Positions 57,573-64,000 of a DNA stretch of 64,000 nucleotides are shown in pieces. The position numbers and the translations under genes were made by a program. The DNA is from Micromonospora sp. WMMA1363. Lineage in GTDB: Bacteria; Actinomycetota; Actinomycetes; Mycobacteriales; Micromonosporaceae. Position 1 is the first letter of the stretch; every line of letters begins with the position of its first letter. Location of the stretch: assembly GCF_030345795.1 (NCBI RefSeq), contig NZ_JAUALB010000001.1, positions 3,650,001 to 3,714,000 on the forward strand, in the 5' to 3' direction. The notes beneath the pieces were generated by a model. That model was not told the origin of the DNA. It saw only the letters and a list, made by a program, of their open reading frames with translations, and searched no databases.

Positions 57573-59081
57573 TCAGCGCCAGCGATCGGTGGATCGGGCG
57601 CCACCGCGGGAAGCGTCGTCCCGGGACGGGTAACCGTGGCGGCCGGACTCGGGCGACCACTGGTGCTCCGGCTCCCGTCGTGGGGAGGCCCGCCACTCAT
57701 CCGGCACCGGCACCCCACCGGGGGGCAGCGCCGGCCGGTCCTCCGACTCGACCCACGAGCCCTGCCATGCGTCGTCAGGGTCGCGCCCCTCGTCCCGGCG
57801 GACCGCCGCCCACCGGTCCGCCACCCGGAACTCGGTGCCGACCTGGTCCGTGTGCAGCTCCGCCCGCAGCTCGCCCATCCGCAGTTCGCGGCCCCGGTCG
57901 TCGTCGCGGACGGCGGCCCAGCGATCCCCGGCGCGGGCCTGCGACCAGTACTCGCCATCGGCCGCACCACCGTCCGGCGCGGTGGACCGGATCCGGCCGT
58001 ACTGCTCGGCGGAGGTGTCCCAGGACTGTTCCCCGCCCCAACCTCGGTCGTCACGCTGGTCGGACCAGCCGCGGTCGTTCCACTGCTGCCCGGCCGGGGC
58101 GGACTCGTCCCGGTCGGTCCAGCCGGGCTCGTCGCGCGGCCGGCTACGCTCGTTCCCGCCCGACCACGACCGGCCGTCCGCGTCACTGTGCCCGGACCAG
58201 GAACTGCCCTCGTCCCCGCCGGACCACGACGGCTCCTCGGCGCGGGCCGACCGGCGGCCGCGATATCCGCCGTACCGAGTGCCGTCCTCCCCGACACCAC
58301 TACCGTCCACTATGGTGTGCCGGGTCGTGACATGCACCGTCTCGGTGCGCTGCACCACCCCGCGCGACCGGCGCCCGGGTTGACCCTCGGACTCCGCGGA
58401 CCAGGTGCCGTAGCCCGTTGCAGACCGTTCCGCGGCATGCCCACCGCTGGCGCGATCGCCGCCGTAGCCGCCGTAGCCACCGTAGCCACCGGCGGATTGA
58501 TCGCCGCCGTACACGTTCGCCGAACCGGTGGCCGGGCGGTCAGTCGCGTGTGCGTCGACGGTCGGCCGGTCGGCGGGGCGGGTCGGATCGACCTGGTCCT
58601 CCCGATCGGTGCCGCCCCAGCGAGCCTCCCCCGCCGGCCGACCGGCCGGCTCGACGGTGGGGACGCGGGCCCGGCCCGCGCCACCCGCGTCGGCCCCATT
58701 CGAGCGGGCGGCGGCACCGGCGTCGAGCCGCCGGCGCAACGCGACGACCGCCTCGTGGGCCTGGTGCGCCTGGTCGAGGGCCTGGTTGCCACGCTGGGCG
58801 GCGGCAACGATCTCTCCGTGCAGCTCCCGGCGGAGCTGCTCGATCTCCTCCCGCAGCTCCGCCGGGAGCTGCGCGGAGCCACCGTCGGCCCGCAACGCGA
58901 TCGACAGCCCGATCAGCACGACGGCCAAGATGGCCAGCACGGCCGCGAAGCGTAGCGGGCCATTACCGTCAGCGATAAGGAGAATCAACGCCGCCACGGG
59001 TGCGAGGGCCACGCCGACCCAGAAGAGGGCCGTCAGCAACGACGGATTACGCGGTTCGTCGGTATCCACCGAGGCGGGCAT
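57573..59081 (-). CDS. Large low-complexity protein with two N-terminal membrane helices
   Basis: A 502-residue protein. Two transmembrane helices (about 15-36 and 42-60) are followed by a short coiled coil (about 68-115; AELREEIEQLRRELHGEI) and about 380 residues of disordered, charged, Gly/Ser/Trp/Asp-rich sequence. The latter has repeated GGYGGY and SWSGG motifs and many RDD/DRGW blocks. ATG 59081 gives a sensible start of the first helix. Similar tails are common in actinobacterial membrane proteins of unknown role. It may act in cell-envelope scaffolding, but there is no direct evidence. Confidence 0.7.
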   Translation of the reverse strand: MPASVDTDEPRNPSLLTALFWVGVALAPVAALILLIADGNGPLRFAAVLAILAVVLIGLSIALRADGGSAQLPAELREEIEQLRRELHGEIVAAAQRGNQALDQAHQAHEAVVALRRRLDAGAAARSNGADAGGAGRARVPTVEPAGRPAGEARWGGTDREDQVDPTRPADRPTVDAHATDRPATGSANVYGGDQSAGGYGGYGGYGGDRASGGHAAERSATGYGTWSAESEGQPGRRSRGVVQRTETVHVTTRHTIVDGSGVGEDGTRYGGYRGRRSARAEEPSWSGGDEGSSWSGHSDADGRSWSGGNERSRPRDEPGWTDRDESAPAGQQWNDRGWSDQRDDRGWGGEQSWDTSAEQYGRIRSTAPDGGAADGEYWSQARAGDRWAAVRDDDRGRELRMGELRAELHTDQVGTEFRVADRWAAVRRDEGRDPDDAWQGSWVESEDRPALPPGGVPVPDEWRASPRREPEHQWSPESGRHGYPSRDDASRGGARSTDRWR

Positions 59082-59174
59082 GAGTGTGCAGCCTACCCAG
59101 AGTTGCGTGGTGTGGGAACGGCTGCAGACGTCATCCGACCTAGCTACTCGGCGGTAGGTTACGGTGCGCCCGGC

Positions 59175-59201
59175 CACCCGGTGACCCGGCGCCACCGGGT
59201 G
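59175..59201 (-). terminator. Hairpin terminator after the osmoprotectant operon
   Basis: An 8-bp stem (CACCCGGT with ACCGGGTG) with an 11-base loop, 37 bases beyond the stop of the substrate-binding gene. The region 59082-59237 otherwise holds only the promoter area of the low-complexity protein. Confidence 0.45.
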
Positions 59202-59237
59202 ACCGGGCGCGGCCGTGGATGCCGTTCGGGCGGCCCG

Positions 59238-60242
59238 TCAGCCGGCGGCGAGCGCTCCGTCAGAGGAGAAGACGAGGCCGACGCTGGCCGCCCCGGTCTT
59301 CAGGGCGTTCTTCGTCTGCGGACCACCGGCGTCGAGTGAACTGAACGACCCGGCCTTGAAGTCGTAGACCTGGACCAGCCCGGCCTGGCACTTCGGCCGC
59401 TGCGGGCACTCCGGCGGGCCAGCCAGCACGGTGGCCTGCCCCGAGCACTTCTCGGCCAGGTCGGAAAGGGTGCGTACCGCGTACGTGTCGGCGAAGGCGC
59501 GGGTGACGGCGAAGGCGTTCTGGTCCTGCGCGGCGGAGGGCGCCCCGAAGACCAGGCCAGCCCTGTCGCCGGCGATCTTCAGCGCGGCGACCGTCTTGTC
59601 CAGGTCCGGCGAGGAGACCGGCTGGGCGTTCTGCCCGTTCTCCTTGGTGTTGAGGAACTCCGCCATGGTGGCCGTGTACTCGGGGACCACCTGGATCTCA
59701 CCCTTCTCCAGGGCCGGCTCGTAGAGTTCGCGGCTGCCGATCTGCTGCACCGTCACCTGGTAGCCGGCCTCGATCAACGTGATCTTGTACAGCTCGGCGA
59801 GGGTCTGACTCTCGCTGAAGTTGCCGGCACCGACCACGATCCGGCCGCCGGGACCCTTCGCGATGCCGGCGGTCAGGTCGTTGGCGGTGGCGAAGTCCGC
59901 CGCGGCGACCGCAGGCGTCTTGCGGTCCACGTCGACGGCCTTGTTGAGCTGGATCAGCTTCGGCGTGTCCAGCGCCGCGGAGACCTTGTCCAGCGCGGCG
60001 ACGAGCTGCGGGGTCGCGACGTCGGCGTTGACCGCGGGGATGACGTTGTCGGTGTCCTGGAGCTTCTTGTCGTCGTCGAGGACGACAAGCTCGTCGCCGG
60101 CGACCGGGTCGCACCCGGCCCCGGACGCGGCCTGCTCCGGCGCCTCGGTGCCGGACGAGCCGGCGGCCCCGCAGGCGGTCAGCAGCCCGACCGTGGTGAG
60201 GGCGCCTGCCGCGCCGACCGCCAGGCGTGTGCGTGCGCGCAT
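59238..60242 (-). CDS. Osmoprotectant ABC transporter substrate-binding lipoprotein
   Basis: A 334-residue lipoprotein (lipobox LLTAC, Cys24) of the OpuBC/ProX family binding glycine betaine, choline or related compounds. Its two halves are seen in VVGAGNFSESQTLAELYK (about 140-157) and VPEYTATMAEFL. The N-terminal region carries an extra repeated lobe (about 40-130). It is last in the leftward operon after two permease genes; the 179-base gap before it may hold its own promoter. ATG 60242 begins the signal peptide. Confidence 0.88.
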   Translation of the reverse strand: MRARTRLAVGAAGALTTVGLLTACGAAGSSGTEAPEQAASGAGCDPVAGDELVVLDDDKKLQDTDNVIPAVNADVATPQLVAALDKVSAALDTPKLIQLNKAVDVDRKTPAVAAADFATANDLTAGIAKGPGGRIVVGAGNFSESQTLAELYKITLIEAGYQVTVQQIGSRELYEPALEKGEIQVVPEYTATMAEFLNTKENGQNAQPVSSPDLDKTVAALKIAGDRAGLVFGAPSAAQDQNAFAVTRAFADTYAVRTLSDLAEKCSGQATVLAGPPECPQRPKCQAGLVQVYDFKAGSFSSLDAGGPQTKNALKTGAASVGLVFSSDGALAAG

Positions 60243-60421
60243 GTATGCCCGCCTTCCGTGTCCCGGCGCGACCCCGGTCGGGTCGGCCGCGTGTCCGACG
60301 GGCGATCCGACACCGCCCGCGTTTCCACCCAACATCCTGCACCGGGGTCCGACAATTTCAGGGCGGGCTTTGTCACCGGATCGTCACTTGGGGCCGACCA
60401 TCGGCCAACCCCGCGACCGGC

Positions 60422-61207
60422 TCAGCCGCCCGCGACCGCGTCCACCGCACGGCGGTTCGCACCGCGAACGCGGGCTCGCAGCGGTCGCGGGGTGACGAGC
60501 CGCTCGACCAGCGCCAGGAGCAGCTCCACCAGCACCGCGAGCCCGGCCACGAGCACGCCCCCGGCGAGGATCTGCCCGCCGCCGGCGGCGATGTCCAGGC
60601 CGAAGCCGGCGCGGATGATCTGCCCCAGGCCGCCGCCGTTGACGAACGACGCAAGCGCGGCCGTGGCCACCACCTGCACTGCCGCCGTCCGGAAACCGGC
60701 AGCCAAATAGGGCACCGCCAGCGGCAGCTCCACTCTGCGCAGCAACTGCCAACCGGAGAAACCCATCCCGAGCGCCGCGTCCCGGGCCTCCGGGTCGGCC
60801 TGGCGTACCCCGGTGTACGCGTTGGCCAGCAGTGGTGGCACCGCGAACACAGCCAGCGCCACCACCACCGCCGGCCGGCCGAACCCGAGGAAGGTCAGCG
60901 GCAGGATGGTCAGCAGGGCCAGCGTCGGGATGGCGAGTGTGAGGTTGGCTATCAGTACGACCAGTCCCCCGCCCCGCCCGGCGTGCCCGAGCCAGAGCCC
61001 GATCGGCCATGCCACCAGACAGCCAACGGCCACCGCCGCCGCCGACAGCGACAGGTGCTCGGCCAACCGGTCCAGAATGCCGCCCGGGTTGGTCCAGTTC
61101 AGCGGATCGTTGAGCCAGACCACCGCCGCCTCGATCGGGTTCACCGCCGCCACCGTTCCTTCATACCCCGCCGGACCGCGCCCGATCTGGTGCCCCGCAA
61201 CGCTCAC
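60422..61207 (-). CDS. Osmoprotectant ABC transporter permease
   Basis: A 261-residue OpuBB/ProW-type permease with about six transmembrane helices and the EAA loop DPEARDAALGMGFSGWQLLRRV (in two parts about 140-160). Start: the GTG at 61207 overlaps the stop of the preceding permease (GTGA); a start eight codons earlier would overlap more. It pairs with the next permease as a heterodimer. Confidence 0.9.
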   Translation of the reverse strand: MSVAGHQIGRGPAGYEGTVAAVNPIEAAVVWLNDPLNWTNPGGILDRLAEHLSLSAAAVAVGCLVAWPIGLWLGHAGRGGGLVVLIANLTLAIPTLALLTILPLTFLGFGRPAVVVALAVFAVPPLLANAYTGVRQADPEARDAALGMGFSGWQLLRRVELPLAVPYLAAGFRTAAVQVVATAALASFVNGGGLGQIIRAGFGLDIAAGGGQILAGGVLVAGLAVLVELLLALVERLVTPRPLRARVRGANRRAVDAVAGG

Positions 61208-61893
61208 GCCGGATTCCGACGACGTAGCCACGGCGTGAGAAGTCGGCCGACACCAGCGAGGACCAGGTCGAGCACCAGGGCGAGCAGGACACAGAGCAAC
61301 GTCCCGGTCATGATCTGCGCCTTGTAGAAGTTGTTCTGAAAGCCAGCGAAGATGAGCTGGCCCAGGCCGCCCCGCCCGATCACCACACCCACGGTCACCA
61401 GGGCCACCGTGGACACCGTCGCCAGCCGCAGCCCGGTCAGGATGCCGGGCAGGGCGAGCGGCAGCTCGATCCGGAGCAGCCGCCCCCAGCGGCCGTACCC
61501 CATCCCCTCAGCCGCCTCCCGCACCTCGGGAGGTACCTGCGTCAGCCCGGCGAGCGCGTTGCGGACGATCACCAGCAGCGCATAGAGCGCAACCACACTG
61601 AGCACGGTCACCGCCCCGATGCCGAGATACGGCGCGAGGAAGGCGAACAGCGCCAGCGACGGGACCGTGTAGAGGACGCCGGTGACTGCCAGGATGGGGC
61701 CGGCCAGCGGCCGGAACCAGTACGCCGCCACCGCGAGCGGCAGCGCCACCAGGACGGCGATGAGCACCGCCCGCGCGGTCAACGAGGTGTGTTCGCGCAG
61801 CGCGGCGAAGATCGTGTCAGAGTTGTCCCGCACGTACGGCCAGGAGAACCAGGGGTTACCCGGGTCGGCCCGGTAACTCAGGCGGAAGGACAT
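61204..61893 (-). CDS. Osmoprotectant ABC transporter permease
   Basis: A 229-residue OpuBB-type permease with about six transmembrane helices and the EAA loop VPPEVREAAEGMGYGRW. It is the first gene of the leftward arm of the importer. ATG has only a distant GGAG upstream. Its start lies two bases from the start of the divergent ATPase gene, so the promoters of each must lie inside the other's coding sequence, or true starts are further in. Confidence 0.9.
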   Translation of the reverse strand: MSFRLSYRADPGNPWFSWPYVRDNSDTIFAALREHTSLTARAVLIAVLVALPLAVAAYWFRPLAGPILAVTGVLYTVPSLALFAFLAPYLGIGAVTVLSVVALYALLVIVRNALAGLTQVPPEVREAAEGMGYGRWGRLLRIELPLALPGILTGLRLATVSTVALVTVGVVIGRGGLGQLIFAGFQNNFYKAQIMTGTLLCVLLALVLDLVLAGVGRLLTPWLRRRNPA

Positions 61894-61895
61894 GT

Positions 61896-62897
61896 GTGGA
61901 CGTTACTCCGCGGGAGCGCGCCGGTGCCGGGGCGCAAGCGGCGTCGATCACCCTCGACGCGATCAGCAAACGCTATCCGGACGGCACCGAGGCCGTCCGG
62001 GACCTGACCCTGGACGTGGCGGCCGGTGAGCTGACGGTGCTGATCGGGCCGTCGGGCTGCGGCAAGTCGACCGTGCTGCGGATGGTGAACCGGCTCATCG
62101 AACCGACCGGCGGGCGGATCCTGCTCGGTGGGGAGGATGTGACGCGGGTGAACCCGGTGCGGCTGCGCCGCCGGATCGGGTACGTGATCCAGAACGTCGG
62201 TCTCTTCCCTCACCAGACCGTGAGCGCGAACGTCGGCACCGTGCCCCACCTGCTCGGCTGGCCCTCGGAGCGCCGTCGCCAGCGGGTGACGGCGCTACTC
62301 GACCTGGTCGGGCTCGACCCGGCGCGGTTCGGGCGCCGCTATCCACACGAACTCTCCGGCGGCCAGCGGCAACGGGTGGGGGTGGCCCGCGCGCTCGCCG
62401 CGGACCCGGTGGTGCTGCTGATGGACGAGCCCTTCTCCGCCGTCGACCCCATCGTGCGGACTCGTTTGCAGGAGGAGTTCCTCCGGTTGCAGGCCGAGGT
62501 GCGCAAGACCATCGTGCTGGTGACCCACGACCTCGACGAGGCCGTCCGGCTGGGCGACCGGATCGCGGTGCTGTCCCAGGGCGGCCACCTGGAGCAGTAC
62601 GACACCCCGTCCGCCGTCCTGGGCACGCCCGCCACTCCGTTCGTCCGCGAGTTCGTCGGCGCCGACCGGGGCATCCGTCGGCTGGCCGTCACCGCGATCA
62701 CCCGGGAAGCGGTCGAACCGCTGCCCGCGACGACGGTGGCCGGGCTGCCCACGGTCCCGCTCGGCGGATCAGCGTACGACGCACTCAGCGTCCTGCTGAC
62801 CTCCGCCGCCGACCAGGTGGTGGTGACCGACACGGACCGGCCGGTCGGCGTGCTCACCCGGGGCCGGCTGCTCGACCTGGTTGGCCGGGTCCACTGA
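61896..62897 (+). CDS. Osmoprotectant ABC transporter ATP-binding protein
   Basis: A 333-residue OpuA/ProV-type ATPase. Walker A is GPSGCGKST (about 51-59), the signature LSGGQ (about 151), Walker B LLMDEP and the switch His in VTHDLDEA. A CBS-like regulatory segment fills the last 60 residues (AYDALSVLLTSAADQVVV). GTG has GGAAGGA five bases upstream, inside the first codons of the divergent permease gene. Together with the two permeases and lipoprotein it makes a complete importer for compatible solutes. Confidence 0.92.
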   Translation: MDVTPRERAGAGAQAASITLDAISKRYPDGTEAVRDLTLDVAAGELTVLIGPSGCGKSTVLRMVNRLIEPTGGRILLGGEDVTRVNPVRLRRRIGYVIQNVGLFPHQTVSANVGTVPHLLGWPSERRRQRVTALLDLVGLDPARFGRRYPHELSGGQRQRVGVARALAADPVVLLMDEPFSAVDPIVRTRLQEEFLRLQAEVRKTIVLVTHDLDEAVRLGDRIAVLSQGGHLEQYDTPSAVLGTPATPFVREFVGADRGIRRLAVTAITREAVEPLPATTVAGLPTVPLGGSAYDALSVLLTSAADQVVVTDTDRPVGVLTRGRLLDLVGRVH

Positions 62898-62901
62898 CGG
62901 C

Positions 62902-63010
62902 CGCACGCCGGTCGGCCTCGCGCCGCTCAGGCACAACCGGTCGGCACCCGGGTCAGGCGCCTCGGGTCGGCAACCGGCTCAAGGCACAACCAGTCGGCAA
63001 CCGGCTCAGG
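62902..63010. repeat. Degenerate tandem repeat of about 26-29 bases
   Basis: Four imperfect units built on a pattern like CACAACCGGTCGGCAACCGG with a CTCAGG end: 62902-62931, 62932-62957, 62958-62984 and 62985-63010. The last unit contains the TGA stop of the leftward gene at 63006. The repeat fills the gap between two converging genes. Confidence 0.65.
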
Positions 63011-63503
63011 CACGGCCGCCGAGGCTCGCCGCGCCGACGATCCAGCCGAAGAGGAATCCGTACGAGGCCCCGCCGCCCCCGGACTGCACGACGGTGAGCA
63101 GCGAAGAGTCGGAGGCGACCGGAGAGGCCACCAGGGAGGCGAGGCCACCGGCCAGCGAGTACCCAGCCCACCCCGTGAAGAACTGGCTGGCCGAGCCGGG
63201 CACCCGGGCCGCCTGCGCGGCGGGAAGCAGATAGAGCAGGCCCGCGGTGAAGAGCACCAGCAGGACGGCCCGCAGGTTCGCGCCGAACAGCCCGCCCGGC
63301 ACGTCCGGGTCGGACGACCACGCGGGCCAGGTGAGCAGGCGGAGGACCCAGCCGCCCGCCGACGCCTCGTCGGTGTGGTCCCCGGCCCACCCGACGTACG
63401 CCGGGCTTCCCCCGACGGCGACCAGCAGAAACGCGGCAACGGCACCGGTGCCCACCGGCGTAACGTACCGGGCGGTGGTGCCGGTCCGGTTGGTAGACGC
63501 CAC
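63006..63503 (-). CDS. Small membrane protein of unknown function
   Basis: A 165-residue protein with about four hydrophobic segments (about 18-38, 76-95, 108-128 and 142-160) and Gly-rich loops. No known domain is recognised. GTG start. Its last codons lie in the tandem repeat at 62902-63010. Confidence 0.6.
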   Translation of the reverse strand: MASTNRTGTTARYVTPVGTGAVAAFLLVAVGGSPAYVGWAGDHTDEASAGGWVLRLLTWPAWSSDPDVPGGLFGANLRAVLLVLFTAGLLYLLPAAQAARVPGSASQFFTGWAGYSLAGGLASLVASPVASDSSLLTVVQSGGGGASYGFLFGWIVGAASLGGRA

Positions 63504-63554
63504 GGTCGGATCAGTCCCCGGGCAACGGCGAGGGGCAGATTCGCCCGGCGGCGG

Positions 63555-63869
63555 TCATTCGGGATGCCTCATCAGGTAGTCGATGAAAGCCGCCCGCAGC
63601 AGGGGGGCCGACTCCTCGTACCCGTGACCGGTCAGTTCCCGCCACAACGCCACCGCCTCGTCAACGGTCGGCCCGACCGAGTTCGGCGCCCCGTCGAGGG
63701 CGGCGGCCTCGTCGGCGTTCGGCAGATGCCGCAGCACCGACCAGAAGAAACGCACGTCGCGACGCTCCCGGGCCGCCGCGAACGCCAACTCCCGCAACTC
63801 CTCGGTGGACAGTGCGTCCAGTTCTGTGAGGGACCGGCCGGCCGGGGACCTCGATGGTTTGTCGGTCAT
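63555..63869 (-). CDS. Small conserved protein of unknown function
   Basis: A 104-residue soluble, mostly helical and acidic protein (LTELDALSTEELRELAFAAA; FFWSVLRHLPNADEAAA). ATG 63869 is preferred to an earlier in-frame start. No domain recognised. It is close to the next gene in the same direction and may be cotranscribed. Confidence 0.6.
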   Translation of the reverse strand: MTDKPSRSPAGRSLTELDALSTEELRELAFAAARERRDVRFFWSVLRHLPNADEAAALDGAPNSVGPTVDEAVALWRELTGHGYEESAPLLRAAFIDYLMRHPE

Positions 63870-63917
63870 GCCGCCGAGCCTAACCGGCGAGATCACCGCT
63901 GGCCGGGTGGACGGGGC

Positions 63918-64000
63918 TCACCGGCCACCGGAGTCCCAGCGTCGGTCGGCGTCCCACTGCGGGACGCCCCAGGGGTCCACCGGGTTCTCCACGGACTGGG
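63918..64000 (-). CDS. C-terminal end of a gene running off the right edge
   Basis: The last 27 codons of a minus-strand gene ending at TGA 63918: SVENPVDPWGVPQWDADRR and a short Ser/Gly tail. The hydrophilic, Asp/Trp-rich end suggests a low-complexity C-terminus. The gene starts beyond 64000 and cannot be named. Confidence 0.45.
   Translation of the reverse strand, partial: QSVENPVDPWGVPQWDADRRWDSGGR

Overview
The window is high-GC actinobacterial chromosome, most likely Micromonosporaceae (Micromonospora or a close relative). The evidence is strong third-position G/C, many GTG starts, chains of ATGA/GTGA overlaps, DUF397 and Lsr2 genes, and conserved actinobacterial gene orders (carD-ispD-ispF, radA-disA, panCD-nadBC-coaX-lysS-lsr2-clpC). 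No rRNA, tRNA, insertion sequence, CRISPR array or phage gene was recognised.

Region 1 (1-16.1 kb) is a zinc-starvation (Zur) locus. Four Zur-box-like palindromes (about 23, 3760, 13355 and 13545) face a permease pair, an operon running leftward from 13.3 kb, a divergent CobW-like gene and a tiny ORF. The leftward operon encodes three ribosomal proteins of the zinc-independent type (L28, L33, S14). It then encodes a surface system: a WxL-like protein, a DUF916-like membrane protein, an LPLTG-anchored two-domain protein, a ZnuA-like lipoprotein, a membrane-anchored protein, an ABC ATPase, an ABC permease and two secreted proteins. Seven copies of one 'anchored repeat' domain occur. Six keep a GHxD and an HxH motif and one has lost both. 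In the ZnuA-like protein the domain is inserted and its two halves appear swapped. To the right are a CobW-like protein without a P-loop, joined in frame to an L31 paralogue, a frame-disrupted Fur-family gene and an intact Zur. The model is secreted and wall-bound zinc relays feeding an importer while zinc-free ribosomal paralogues release zinc.

Region 2 (16.8-26.8 kb) holds tyrosine catabolism: an Lrp-type regulator, hppD, an aromatic/histidinol-phosphate aminotransferase, fahA, an unknown partner gene and hmgA. An RDD membrane protein, a beta-propeller protein, a SRPBCC protein and a DUF397 protein lie among them. Region 3 (26.8-29.7 kb) has a TPR membrane protein, ispF, ispD and carD. Region 4 (30-35.6 kb) holds a small putative biosynthetic group (type III polyketide synthase, acyl-CoA dehydrogenase-like enzyme, methyltransferase, divergent UbiA prenyltransferase) between a membrane thioredoxin-like protein and a lipoprotein.

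Region 5 (35.7-42.2 kb) has radA and disA, a secreted protein, peptide deformylase with an ACT protein, mutY and a C39 peptidase. Region 6 (42.6-55.0 kb) is the leftward core block clpC, lsr2, lysS, coaX, nadC, nadB, a septum-formation-type lipoprotein, panD, panC and a DUF2520 protein. Region 7 (55.2-57.5 kb) pairs a MidA/NDUFAF7-like methyltransferase with a stand-alone nuoD. Region 8 (57.6-64 kb) has a large disordered membrane protein, an osmoprotectant ABC importer and small conserved proteins.
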